A stretch of DNA of 35,402 nt, from contig JAEWAC010000253.1 of assembly GCA_023391895.1 (NCBI GenBank), forward strand, positions 1 to 35,402, in the 5' to 3' direction. The DNA is from Bacteroidota bacterium. Lineage in GTDB: Bacteria; Bacteroidota; Bacteroidia; Chitinophagales; Chitinophagaceae. A model generated the notes under the pieces. It saw only the letters and a list, made by a program, of their open reading frames with translations. It was not told the DNA's origin and ran no database searches. Of the stretch, positions 16,701-27,824 are shown piece after piece (position 1 is the stretch's first letter; each line of letters starts with the position of its first letter). Both the position numbers and the translations under genes were made by a program.

Positions 16701-16833
16701 TCACCAGCCTAACTAAGCTGTATAGGTCTGTGAAAGCCGGATAACTATAGACTTTCGAACACATAAAATTTAACAATAATATATTTAGTTGCTTTTTCGT
16801 TGCTTTGCCAATCATACGCCTTAATGCCCGCTT

Positions 16834-17982
16834 ATGCTGCTCACTGCTTTTGCAATTGTTACCAGCCTTTTCTGGGTCCTACTTTGCATTTACCTGCTCA
16901 TAAACCGGCGGCGGGTGCCGTACCTGCAATCCATTGCCTTAAAAACCCATATGCCCGAGCCGCCGGTGGTCATCATCATCCCGGTGCGCAATGAAGAAAC
17001 CCACCTGGAAGAAGCCCTGCAGTCGGTTTGCCAGCTTACCTATAGCCATTTCCGCGTACTGGTGATCAACGACCGCTCTACTGACCGCACGCAGGAGATA
17101 CTGGAAACAATTGCCAGCCGCTATCCCAATGTTTCTTTACTCCATATTGAATTTTTACCAGCCGGCTGGCTGGGCAAGAACCACGCCTTGCACAAGGGCT
17201 GTAATGCCACCTGGGAAGAATGGATACTGTTTACCGATGCCGATGTCTACTTTCAGCCAGATACCCTTTCTAAAGCCATGCAATACTGCCAGGAACAACA
17301 CCTCGACCACCTGACGGTGCTGCCTTATGTGCATTCGCGGTCCGTGTGGCTGAACAGCCTACTGGCTACGTTTGTGATCATGCTGGAAATAAGACAGCGG
17401 CCTTGGAGCATCCGCGATCCTGCATCAAGGGCTTCGCTGGGTATAGGAGCGTTTAACCTGGTAAACCGGCAGGCTTACAAAAGGGCCGGTACGCACCAGG
17501 CCATTGCCCTGCGGCCCGATGACGACCTGAAACTAGGCGAACGTATCAAGGCCAGCGGCGGCCGGCAGGATGCGCTTTATGGAGAAGGCCAGATTCAGTT
17601 GGAATGGTATGCCAGCGTTGCCGATTTTGTTAATGGATTAATGAAAAACATGTTTTCGGTATACGGGTACAGCCTGCTTAAAACCATCATAGCCGGTGTG
17701 CTGCCCACAGTGCTGTTTTTTGTGTTGCCGGTACCCCTGTTGCTAATGGCCGGCGGCACCACGGAGCGTCTGCTGGCCTTGCTTATCTTTCTATCACAAT
17801 TCCTGCTGTTTGTTATTCCCCATGGCCACCGCACCAAATGGTGGTATACTTTTATACTACCGGTGGCAGGTTTGCTGATGGTTTATATCATGCTGCGATC
17901 GGCCTTGATAACGCTTAAGCAAAAAGGCATTTACTGGCGGGAAACGTTTTATCCTTTATCAGAGTTAATGAAGAATCAATAA
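16834..17982 (+). CDS. Family 2 glycosyltransferase, membrane-bound
   Basis: A 382-residue GT-A fold glycosyltransferase. A single N-terminal membrane helix (about 3-23) is followed by the catalytic domain: V-V-I-I-I-P-V-R-N-E-E near 45-55, V-I-N-D-R-S-T-D with D80, and F-T-D-A-D-V with the metal-binding D135/D137 pair. Three or so C-terminal membrane helices follow (about 280-365). The L-G-K-N-H-A-L and A-D-V segments resemble the carotenoid/hopanoid GT2 subgroup, so the acceptor may be a lipid; this is inference. It would use a nucleotide-sugar at the inner membrane face. Residues 35-41 (A-L-K-T-H-M-P), in the loop after the first helix, coincide with a dispersed-motif copy. Confidence 0.88.
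   Translation: MLLTAFAIVTSLFWVLLCIYLLINRRRVPYLQSIALKTHMPEPPVVIIIPVRNEETHLEEALQSVCQLTYSHFRVLVINDRSTDRTQEILETIASRYPNVSLLHIEFLPAGWLGKNHALHKGCNATWEEWILFTDADVYFQPDTLSKAMQYCQEQHLDHLTVLPYVHSRSVWLNSLLATFVIMLEIRQRPWSIRDPASRASLGIGAFNLVNRQAYKRAGTHQAIALRPDDDLKLGERIKASGGRQDALYGEGQIQLEWYASVADFVNGLMKNMFSVYGYSLLKTIIAGVLPTVLFFVLPVPLLLMAGGTTERLLALLIFLSQFLLFVIPHGHRTKWWYTFILPVAGLLMVYIMLRSALITLKQKGIYWRETFYPLSELMKNQ
16936..16952 (+). repeat. Dispersed motif, copy 11, inside the GT2 gene
   Basis: GCCTTAAAAACCCATAT, read in frame as L-K-T-H-M between the N-terminal helix and the catalytic domain. Confidence 0.65.
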
Positions 17983-18047
17983 GCGTAACAACAAGTTTAT
18001 ACCTGCAGCAAAACCTTTGCTAAAAGTCTTTACTACGGCTGTTGCTG

Positions 18048-18398
18048 TTAATGAAGCCTGTGAACTAAAAGCAAGCTTTGTTTACTCCTGGTATAAGTAT
18101 TATAAAAAGCCACCGAATTGCCGGTGTTACCTGCCGGCTCTCTGCTCACACTCTGCTTCTCCAGTCTTTTCTTTTCCTTTCGCAGCTTTCTTTCCTGATG
18201 TTTTGATTTTCTTTCCTTCCGTGCCAGCTTTTTTTCATGCTTTTCAACTTTCTTCCGCTGCTTTTGCTCTTTTTTTTCTTTTTTTCCTAATTGCTTTTCC
18301 ATCTTATTCAACTTGCTGCTGTCTGCACTTTGTGCTTTTATAGAGCTACTGCAAAACAGGCCGGTGGTAATCAGTATCAGCAAAAGAAGCCTATTCAT
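18048..18398 (-). CDS. Lys/Glu-rich exported coiled-coil protein
   Basis: A 116-residue protein with a clear signal peptide (Met-Asn-Arg, hydrophobic core, ending I-K-A-Q near residue 23). The mature part is very basic and charged: residues 30-85 are mostly Lys, Glu, Arg and Gln in heptad-like order, predicting one long single helix or coiled coil. The last 30 residues are Ser/Asn-rich. No conserved family is recognised. I chose the ATG at 18396-18398, since upstream codons have no signal-peptide logic. A degenerate dispersed-motif copy lies immediately upstream of that ATG. Confidence 0.7.
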   Translation of the reverse strand: MNRLLLLILITTGLFCSSSIKAQSADSSKLNKMEKQLGKKEKKEQKQRKKVEKHEKKLARKERKSKHQERKLRKEKKRLEKQSVSREPAGNTGNSVAFYNTYTRSKQSLLLVHRLH

Positions 18399-18419
18399 AT
18401 ATGGCAATTTTAAAAGGCT
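18399..18419 (-). repeat. Dispersed motif, copy 12 (degenerate)
   Basis: In the minus direction CCTTTTAAAATTGCCATAT, ending directly at the ATG of the Lys/Glu-rich protein. Confidence 0.45.
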
Positions 18420-18472
18420 ATATAAGTTACGATTTATAAATGAAACAGATTGGACAGAAGCCACCCGCAGCA

Positions 18473-18516
18473 CAATAATAAAAGCCCGGCTCTTTCGAAC
18501 CGGGCTTTTATTATTG
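18473..18516 (-). terminator. Terminator of clpB, perfect 17-bp stem
   Basis: Bases 18473-18489 and 18500-18516 are exact reverse complements with a 10-nt loop; the GC core is AAGCCCGG/CCGGGCTT flanked by A/T arms that also supply the T tract. It lies 16 bp after the clpB stop codon and reads in the minus direction. Confidence 0.93.
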
Positions 18517-18531
18517 ATTGCCTTGAACTGA

Positions 18532-21153
<2,622 letters not shown>

Positions 21154-21235
21154 ATACAAACTATTTTTAGTATTTTATTTAAGCGTTTTACAGTATGTTC
21201 ACAAACAATAATCCAACCATATATTTTCCGCAATT
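21154..21235. promoter_or_regulatory. Divergent promoter region of clpB and the degenerate hydrolase gene
   Basis: 82 AT-rich bases must hold both promoters. In the clpB direction TTG near the far end and TATTGTTTG about 20 bp later resemble the Bacteroidota -33/-7 pair (TTG and TAnnTTTG), with one extra base in the -7 box. No CIRCE-like element is visible. Confidence 0.35.
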
Positions 21236-22288
21236 ATGACATACAAAATAAAATCTAACTGCCTGAATTTCAGTTCAATATTGTTATTTCTGCTTTTTTT
21301 TCAGGTCTCCTTTTCCCAGTCCGGCTTCAGCTCCCTGGATGAGGTGGTGGCCGGCCGGCAAAAAGTGTTAGGGCAGGATGTGATTCTTATGGTGGCCGAT
21401 AAGGATACGGTAGTGTACCAGAAGGCTAATAAAATTTTTAACCCAAGAACACAGGCGCCGATTGGCCACAGCAGCCAGTGGTTAACCGCTGCGCTTATTT
21501 TAAAGTTGGTGGATGAAGGTACCTTATCCCTTGATGATAAAGTTAGCCAGTACCTGCCGGTTTTTGAAAAATACGGTAAGAATTATATCACACTGCGGCA
21601 CTGCCTGTCGCACTTTACTGGCATACAGGCCGAAACACCCAAAGCCTTAAAGCTGTTTGAAAAAAAGAAATTTGCCTCGCTGGAAGAAGAAGTTGCTGCT
21701 TTTGCTGCCCGCGAAATTCAAACCAACCCCGGTACGGAATCCCGCTACAGCCTGATAGGACCGGCCATTGCCGCCCGGGTAGCCGAAGTGGTTACCAAAA
21801 AGCGGTTTGACATGCTGATACAGCAAAAACTGTTTCGCCCGCTGGGCATGCGCCAGACTACCTTCAGCACACTGGATGCCTCTGCCCTACAGCCCGCTAC
21901 CGGTGCCCGCTCTACTGCCAACGACATGATGCTTTTTTTAAGGATGCTGCTGAACAACGGCCAGCTCCGGGGCCAGGCTGTTTTGAGTGAAGAAGCGGTA
22001 AAGCAGTTGCGGCATATTACAGCCACGGCAGCCGAAATGAAAAACAGCCCGGATGAAACCAAAGGCTTTGATTATGCTTTAGGAGCATGGGGTTTTGAAC
22101 AAAATGGCACGAAAGAAGCGGCTTCCCTGACAGTGCCCAGCCTGGGCGGCACGCTGCCAATTGTGGACTGGTGCAGGGGTTATGCGTTTTTGTTGTTGCT
22201 GAAAGAAGAAAAGGAAGATAGCAAGGCCAATGTTTACCGGGAAGTAAGGGAAATTCTAGACAACCGGTTTCCCAACCACTGCCAGTAA
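21236..22288 (+). CDS. Serine-hydrolase homologue with degenerate active site (pseudoenzyme candidate)
   Basis: A 350-residue exported protein of the beta-lactamase/DD-peptidase fold (PF00144 group), with a signal peptide ending S-F-S-Q (residue 28). The fold is recognisable from A-P-I-G-H-S-S-Q-W-L-T-A-A, L-V-D-E-G-T-L-S-L-D-D-K-V-S-Q-Y-L-P and I-T-L-R-H-C-L-S-H-F-T-G-I. Where the family has S-x-x-K, this protein has H78-S-S-Q81, so nucleophile and general base are both replaced. The second motif Y-x-N is Y171-S-L173, and no His-x-Gly stands in the third. The reading frame is intact, so it is not a pseudogene. It may bind a ligand without hydrolysing it. The next gene begins 4 bp after its stop. 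Confidence 0.85.
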   Translation: MTYKIKSNCLNFSSILLFLLFFQVSFSQSGFSSLDEVVAGRQKVLGQDVILMVADKDTVVYQKANKIFNPRTQAPIGHSSQWLTAALILKLVDEGTLSLDDKVSQYLPVFEKYGKNYITLRHCLSHFTGIQAETPKALKLFEKKKFASLEEEVAAFAAREIQTNPGTESRYSLIGPAIAARVAEVVTKKRFDMLIQQKLFRPLGMRQTTFSTLDASALQPATGARSTANDMMLFLRMLLNNGQLRGQAVLSEEAVKQLRHITATAAEMKNSPDETKGFDYALGAWGFEQNGTKEAASLTVPSLGGTLPIVDWCRGYAFLLLLKEEKEDSKANVYREVREILDNRFPNHCQ

Positions 22289-22292
22289 TCTG

Positions 22293-22634
22293 ATGTACGA
22301 ACATAAGTCCCAACCGCTGCTGCCGCTACACCTGTTTTACCAGCGGGTGCTGAAAAATATCGTGGTGGCCTGTGGCATCCTGGCGATCTGCCTGTTGATT
22401 GGCGTGGTGGGTTATCGGTACCTGGCCGGTGCCGCCTGGGTGGATGCGTTTCACAATGCAGCCATGATCCTGAGCGGCATGGGCCCGGTTATTACCATCG
22501 AAAGCTTTGAAGGCAAGATCTTCTCTGCTTTTTATGCCCTCTTCAGCGGCATCGTATTTATTACCAATATTGGCATTATACTGGCGCCATCCATTCATCG
22601 CCTGTTTCACCGCCTGCACCTGCAGGAGGAGTAA
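22293..22634 (+). CDS. Small channel-like membrane protein
   Basis: A 113-residue inner-membrane protein with two hydrophobic helices (about 22-45 and 78-100) joined by a loop that contains N-A-A-M-I-L-S-G-M-G-P. Helix, pore-like loop, helix is the layout of two-TM potassium channel pores, and S-G-M-G-P stands where T-V-G-Y-G would be. The K+ filter itself is absent, so ion conduction is uncertain. The N-terminal H-L-F-Y-Q-R-V segment and C-terminal H-R-L-F-H-R-L-H-L segment are cytoplasmic-type and basic. It starts 4 bp after the degenerate hydrolase gene and is probably co-translated with it. Confidence 0.75.
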   Translation: MYEHKSQPLLPLHLFYQRVLKNIVVACGILAICLLIGVVGYRYLAGAAWVDAFHNAAMILSGMGPVITIESFEGKIFSAFYALFSGIVFITNIGIILAPSIHRLFHRLHLQEE

Positions 22635-22640
22635 GACACC

Positions 22641-22660
22641 AACTTGTTCAAAACCCTATG
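22641..22660 (+). repeat. Dispersed motif, copy 13, over the stop codon of the DUF3857 gene
   Basis: AACTTGTTCAAAACCCTATG. It fills the 21-bp gap between two converging genes and overlaps the TAG of the minus-strand gene. Confidence 0.6.
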
Positions 22661-24566
22661 GTTCTTTTTTCACCAGCACCACCCGGTTGTTATCGGCTTT
22701 ATAAATGGCGGCATAATACTTCGCCAGTTCAGCCTGGTCGGCTGCCGGAAACTTGCCGGCAAAGTGCTCTATAACGCGGTAGTACACAATTTTATGATTG
22801 ATGACCTTACAAGTGCTGCTATAAGTGCCAAACCTGGTTTTAAGGTTCACATCCTGCGGCAGGGCTTCCGGTTCATAACCTTTGGGAATTTCAATTTCAA
22901 TGCTATCGGCATCATAATAGGCATTCCCAAACTCAAAGTCAAACAGTCGTTTATCTTCTTCGATCCTGGTTTTGCTCCGGTTCAGCACATTGGGGGTAAT
23001 AAAAAGGCGTTTGCCGCTGATGGTAGCATAATGGCTCACCGTTAGGTCCAGGTCTTCCTTTATTTGCGGCAGCGGTCCTTTCTTTTCCTCATACTTAAAA
23101 TCATTGATGTCGTAGGTGGCCAGGTCAAATTCTTCATTCAGCATTTTCTTTACCCGGTCTTTGGACAACTGGCTGAGCATGGATTGTAAATTATCCTGCT
23201 GCAGCCCCTCATATACCGTGGTGACTTTGGCGTCCAGGTTGCCTTCCCCGTCTATAGTACCTTTTACCGACCGCACCTGGAGGTTTTCCTGCAGCCCATA
23301 CCAGGGCGTATTCACCAGCGTACCGCCTTCTTCACCAATCAGCAAAGCTTTGCGGTTGCCGGTAAATCCACCCATATAACCGGCGGGTGTCGACTGGCTG
23401 GTACACTCCAGCCATACCGTATCTTTTTTCAGCGGCACGCAAAGAATCACGTGGTTGAAAGGATCATACGAAAAGTCATCCAGCATAAAGCGATCATCCG
23501 CACTGCGGCCGGCCCGCACCAGCGCATAGTGCGACCGGATGCCGGCAGCTTTTAGCAAGCTGTACATATAGTTGCTCAATGCCTTACAATCCCCATAGCC
23601 TTTTTTGGCTACATCCGCCGCCGGAAAGGGCTGCAGACCGCCAATGCCCAGCTGAATGCTGATGTAGCGGGTGGTTTTCTGCATATACTCATACAGCGCC
23701 TTTACCTTTTCCTTTTCATCGGCAAGCGGTGCCGTTAACTGCTGCACTGTTTGCATCACGTTGTCAGGCAGTACATCCCGGCCTTTGTTCAACGTCCAGG
23801 AAAACTTGCCAAACTCCTGCCAGCTGGACATATTGCCTTTGTAGCCGTCCATTTCAAAATCGGTCGGTGCGGTATACATTACGGTGGTCAACTCGTGCCA
23901 GCGCGGCGGTGCAAAGGGCAGCGAAATAGCCGGCAAAGCCGCTACCTGCCACATGGCAATGCGCTTACTGCCCTCTGTAGTTACCACCGGCTCGCCTTTG
24001 TAATTGAAGATGCGGTTGCGGAGGTTATAGCTTTGCGGCGTCACCAGTGTAAAGGAGCTTTTTTCTACCGACAGCTGTTGGCTGTTTTGCGGCACCCAGG
24101 ACGGCGCGGAATAAGTATGATTTTGTTTGATCTCCAGCTCATATTCCACCGTATAAGGGTAGGCCGTGTGGTAAAAGTTGTGGCTTTTAACGCGGCTGTC
24201 ATCCATCAGGTTGTTGTTATCTACCGCGCTTTGGTCTTTGATGTCCTTGCTTTTGAGCTTTTTGAGCAGCCTGCCCTGCGCATCGTACAAACAGCCTTCA
24301 ATGGAACGGATCTGGCGAAACTTGTCATACCAGAGTACCAAGGCGGCATGGGCGTCGCCTTTTTCGTTCAGGATGGTTAAGGCAAACTTTCTTTTCACCA
24401 CCGCTTCGCTGTTGCCCTTTATTTCAAAGTAAAAGTCTTCCATTCTTTTTACCACGTTGGCATTTTCCTTCAGGGGGGCCGGAATGGCACTGACCGGGTA
24501 TTTAATGTCCGCTGCATGGGTTTTTAAAACCACCAGGGTAAAGGCCAATAGCAAAAGGTTTTTCAT
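22656..24566 (-). CDS. DUF3857/transglutaminase-like protein, catalytic Cys and His present
   Basis: A 636-residue exported protein with a signal peptide (cut near T-H-A-A, residue 19). The N-terminal half is the DUF3857 beta domain. The centre is a transglutaminase-like core with G-Y-G-D-C327-K and F-N-H372-V-I, and W-L-E387-C-T-S where an Asp usually completes the triad, so the core could be catalytic with Glu in the third place. A C-terminal DUF3858-type beta domain follows. Such proteins act in the periplasm or on the surface; their substrate is unknown. The gene lies one base after the upstream DUF3857 gene, so translation is probably coupled. A motif copy (24514-24534) sits in the signal-peptide codons. 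Confidence 0.88.
   Translation of the reverse strand: MKNLLLLAFTLVVLKTHAADIKYPVSAIPAPLKENANVVKRMEDFYFEIKGNSEAVVKRKFALTILNEKGDAHAALVLWYDKFRQIRSIEGCLYDAQGRLLKKLKSKDIKDQSAVDNNNLMDDSRVKSHNFYHTAYPYTVEYELEIKQNHTYSAPSWVPQNSQQLSVEKSSFTLVTPQSYNLRNRIFNYKGEPVVTTEGSKRIAMWQVAALPAISLPFAPPRWHELTTVMYTAPTDFEMDGYKGNMSSWQEFGKFSWTLNKGRDVLPDNVMQTVQQLTAPLADEKEKVKALYEYMQKTTRYISIQLGIGGLQPFPAADVAKKGYGDCKALSNYMYSLLKAAGIRSHYALVRAGRSADDRFMLDDFSYDPFNHVILCVPLKKDTVWLECTSQSTPAGYMGGFTGNRKALLIGEEGGTLVNTPWYGLQENLQVRSVKGTIDGEGNLDAKVTTVYEGLQQDNLQSMLSQLSKDRVKKMLNEEFDLATYDINDFKYEEKKGPLPQIKEDLDLTVSHYATISGKRLFITPNVLNRSKTRIEEDKRLFDFEFGNAYYDADSIEIEIPKGYEPEALPQDVNLKTRFGTYSSTCKVINHKIVYYRVIEHFAGKFPAADQAELAKYYAAIYKADNNRVVLVKKEP
24514..24534 (-). 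repeat. Dispersed motif, copy 14, inside a signal peptide
   Basis: In the minus direction GGTTTTAAAAACCCATGC, read as V-L-K-T-H-A just before the signal peptidase site. Confidence 0.6.
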
Positions 24567-24567
24567 C

Positions 24568-26571
24568 TTACTTTTTCTTTTTGAATACAATTTGTTCGTT
24601 GTGCTTGCTCACCACTATTTTAAAAAACTCCCGCAAAAAGTCATATTCTTCCGGATCATAAAAGGCCCGGTTCAGCCTTAATCGGCTCCGCAGCGAAACG
24701 GTAGTGCCCGACTGGGAAATCAGGTATTCAAAATAGCCATCGCCTTCTTCGTTCAGCTTCAGGGCAATCTGCTTGGGCAGTTCATCCACTTCGTACCCGA
24801 TGGGCACCTGCATGCTAAGCACATAGGTTTCATCAAAGGTGTAGGGCATTTCTACCGGGTACAGCCGTTCTTCCGACTTGAACGGATTTTCTTTATACCC
24901 CTCGCCAAACATGGGGTTGATGTACAAAATATCTTCATTCTCCTTGTTCAGCACAAACTGGTACTGCATGAACACAGGCTGCTCATAATGGTGCAGGGAG
25001 TCAATGGCAGGCTTTTCAATTTCGATGTCTACGCCATAGGCTTTTTTGATGTCTTTAAAAAGTCCATCTTCTCCTTTGTCTTTTACTTTTTCCCGGATGT
25101 GGTACGACTCGTAATAACCGGAATTTTGTTTCATGCTGCCAACCCACCGGCCCTTATCGTCGTTGGTGATGAATACAGACGTCATTTTTCTTTCCTTCAA
25201 CGAATCCGCCACCAGGTCCAGCGGGGTGGCCATTTCATTCACCACCCGGGCGTGACCATTGTAACAGTCGGGCGTGAGTTTGCCAAAGCCCAGGCGGGCA
25301 TGGCTGGCATCCAGCGTATAGGCAACGCCGTTGATTTCCGCCTGGCAAATCACGTAGTTGAACCGGTTGATCAGCGGGTACATGGCATAGGTATAACCAT
25401 GACCGCTGGTGCTTAATATCACCGGGTCGGCGTTCAGGCCGGCATAGCGCAGCATGGCCGTTAACAGCAGGTTGATCTCCGCTACATTTCCGTTTTTCGA
25501 CTTCAATACGTTTCTCAGGTTCTGATCCATGTACACGGCGCTGTAGTCGGTGCAGGTGGTATTGTCGCGTACATAAGCATAAATCTTTTTAGCTTTTTCC
25601 AGGTCATCTTTGGCATTGCTGATCAGGGGTTTTACCACATCCGACAACCAGCTATTGTTGTTTTTCAGCGTGCTGCCAAAATATTCGCTGGCTAACAGTT
25701 CTTTGGTCAGGCCCGGCCAGGTACCCATAATGTTGCGCGGCGTCAGCGGGTGCTGAAAGGCAGACAACTGGAACTCGATTTTGGCAATATGGTTGTCCAG
25801 CGTAGAGGTAAAACTTTCTTTTTTCAGTTCGGGCACGTCTTTCATGGCCCAGCGGTATTCGGTGACGCCGCTGCTGAAAGAGTAGTTCTGGCTGCGTGAC
25901 GCCCCGTTATCTTCCCGGATGGAAAAATGCTGCGTCCGGTCTTTTTTATCTCTTGCATAAAAGGCATGATACCCCTGGCTTAAAAAGGCATAGTTGAAAA
26001 ACTGCGGCACCGTAAACCGGAACTCGCTCCACAGCCGCGGTGCCGAGCCCTGAAAAGCCCATGGCCGCAGTACCTGCAAAAAGTCGGAAGAAACTTTATA
26101 TTCAAACTCAATGATGCTGCCTTCTTTTACATTGGGCAGGGTAAACTTGCGCTTGCTGTGGTTCTTATCGATCTTTTCCTTGAATACGTTGGATTTTTCC
26201 AGTTTGGTTTCTACGATTTTTCCGTTTTCCAGGTTGTAGGTCACGGCTCTGAGATTTTCCAGCTCTACTTCCATACCGTTGGCGGAGTAAAGCGGAATTT
26301 CAATATCGGCCTGGTAATACCCATTTTTGTTTAAAATGTGTACCCGCTTGTGGTATTTGTAAATGACTGAAAACCAGCCTTTGGTATTGCCTTCAATCTC
26401 GGCGCTGCCAATGTCGGCCAGCACCACCGCGCTGGCGTTGCTGTCAATGGCATACCCCTTCCGTTCCAGGTCTTCGGGCTTTATTTTACCATATTTAAAA
26501 GAGGGCATTTCCTGCGCCGCAGCCAGAAAGGCTCCGCATAAGCAGGCAAGAAGGGTAATATAGATTTTCAT
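24568..26571 (-). CDS. DUF3857/transglutaminase-fold protein, catalytic Cys and His replaced
   Basis: A 667-residue exported protein, signal peptide ending A-A-A-Q (residue 20), with the same layout as its neighbour: DUF3857 domain, transglutaminase-like core, C-terminal beta domain. In the core, the position of the catalytic Cys is V363 in N-G-N-V-A-E-I-N-L-L, and the position of the His is Y406 in F-N-Y-V-I; D421 in T-L-D-A-S is kept. It is therefore unlikely to have transglutaminase or protease activity and probably binds a ligand or partner. I chose the ATG at 26569-26571. Its stop is separated from the next ATG by one base. The pair may form a complex with one working and one non-working member (inference). 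Confidence 0.88.
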   Translation of the reverse strand: MKIYITLLACLCGAFLAAAQEMPSFKYGKIKPEDLERKGYAIDSNASAVVLADIGSAEIEGNTKGWFSVIYKYHKRVHILNKNGYYQADIEIPLYSANGMEVELENLRAVTYNLENGKIVETKLEKSNVFKEKIDKNHSKRKFTLPNVKEGSIIEFEYKVSSDFLQVLRPWAFQGSAPRLWSEFRFTVPQFFNYAFLSQGYHAFYARDKKDRTQHFSIREDNGASRSQNYSFSSGVTEYRWAMKDVPELKKESFTSTLDNHIAKIEFQLSAFQHPLTPRNIMGTWPGLTKELLASEYFGSTLKNNNSWLSDVVKPLISNAKDDLEKAKKIYAYVRDNTTCTDYSAVYMDQNLRNVLKSKNGNVAEINLLLTAMLRYAGLNADPVILSTSGHGYTYAMYPLINRFNYVICQAEINGVAYTLDASHARLGFGKLTPDCYNGHARVVNEMATPLDLVADSLKERKMTSVFITNDDKGRWVGSMKQNSGYYESYHIREKVKDKGEDGLFKDIKKAYGVDIEIEKPAIDSLHHYEQPVFMQYQFVLNKENEDILYINPMFGEGYKENPFKSEERLYPVEMPYTFDETYVLSMQVPIGYEVDELPKQIALKLNEEGDGYFEYLISQSGTTVSLRSRLRLNRAFYDPEEYDFLREFFKIVVSKHNEQIVFKKKK

Positions 26572-26665
26572 CGAAATTAGTTTTGGTGAGGGCAATATCT
26601 TAAATATATTTTAATTAAGCAAAGTGCCGGAATAAAATATTATCCGCAGACCTTTGCCTTTTGAC

Positions 26666-27610
26666 ATGTACAACCATCATTTGCACCATACCACCCTGGT
26701 AAAACAGCTGGCCACCACTTTTGGCTTTGATTATTGCGGCATTGCCCGGGCGCAACGGCTGGACGAAGACGCCCGCCGCCTGGAGGCCTGGCTGCAACAG
26801 GGCATGCACGGCGGCATGCAGTACATGGAAAACTATTTTGACCTGCGTATAGACCCCACCCAGTTGGTGCCGGGTGCCAAGTCCGTTATAACACTTTTAA
26901 AAAACTATTATCCCGAGCCGGTAACAGCCGTTGCGGACTATAAGATCTCGAAATACGCCTACGGTAAAGATTACCACACCGTCATCAAAGGCCAGTTGAA
27001 AGCCATGATGGCCGAACTGCAGGATAAGATCGGCCAGTTCAGCGGACGCGGCTTTGTAGACTCGGCCCCGGTGCTGGAGCGCAGCTGGGCCACCCGAAGC
27101 GGCCTGGGCTGGATTGGCAAAAACGGCAACCTGATTACCAAACAAAGCGGATCTTTCTTTTTTATTGCCACCCTCATCACCGACCTGGAGCTGCAGGACG
27201 ACGATCCCTTTGCCAAGGACTTTTGCGGCAGTTGCCGCAGGTGTATCGATGCTTGTCCTACCGAGGCTATTTTGCCCGACAAAACGGTCAACGGCAGCCG
27301 CTGCATTTCGTATTTTACCATTGAGCTGAAAGACGAAATCATTCCCGGCGAAATGCAAGGCAAATTTCAGAACTGGATGTTTGGCTGCGACATCTGCCAG
27401 GACGTTTGTCCCTGGAACCGCTTTAGCCAGCCGCACCAGGAGCCGCAGTTTGCGCCCCTGCCGGAATTGCTGAACCTCAGTACGCAAGAGTGGGAAGCCT
27501 TAAGCGAAGAAGCCTTTAAAAAAATATTCAAACCCAGCCCGCTCAGCCGCGCCAAGCTCAAAGGCATTCAGCGTAATATTAGATTCTTGCAGGGCAGTGA
27601 AAAGGTTTAA
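26666..27610 (+). CDS. queG: Epoxyqueuosine reductase QueG
   Basis: A 314-residue cytoplasmic enzyme that reduces epoxyqueuosine to queuosine at tRNA position 34, using cobalamin and two [4Fe-4S] clusters. The ferredoxin-like part has C187-x-x-C190-x-x-C193-x-x-x-C197-P, C213, and C241-x-x-C244-x-x-x-C248-P, which fits two clusters. The likely catalytic Asp is D132 in G-F-V-D-S-A-P-V-L-E-R, the family signature, and G-L-G-W-I-G-K-N-G follows it. Length is a little short of some family members because the C-terminal HEAT repeats are absent, as in many Bacteroidota. The start is the ATG at 26666. It is divergent from the DUF3857 operon. Confidence 0.97.
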   Translation: MYNHHLHHTTLVKQLATTFGFDYCGIARAQRLDEDARRLEAWLQQGMHGGMQYMENYFDLRIDPTQLVPGAKSVITLLKNYYPEPVTAVADYKISKYAYGKDYHTVIKGQLKAMMAELQDKIGQFSGRGFVDSAPVLERSWATRSGLGWIGKNGNLITKQSGSFFFIATLITDLELQDDDPFAKDFCGSCRRCIDACPTEAILPDKTVNGSRCISYFTIELKDEIIPGEMQGKFQNWMFGCDICQDVCPWNRFSQPHQEPQFAPLPELLNLSTQEWEALSEEAFKKIFKPSPLSRAKLKGIQRNIRFLQGSEKV

Positions 27611-27747
27611 GGTTTAAAGGTCTCGAGTTCACCAGTTCACTTGTTCACGAATTGGATCGCGGATTTCACGGATTGGAAAGGGATTTTGCAAATAGTGGCT
27701 TTATGGGTTAGTGAAGAAGTTGATAAGTTGAATAGCTGATTTATTAA

Positions 27748-27768
27748 GTATGGGTTTTTAAAGTAGTT
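27748..27768 (-). repeat. Dispersed motif, copy 15
   Basis: In the minus direction CTTTAAAAACCCATAC; full core. Intergenic. Confidence 0.65.
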
Positions 27769-27824
27769 GCACACTTTTCTTATTGTTGCTCTTTCGGATG
27801 GGATGTTTTTCCTGCTGTCTCTCG

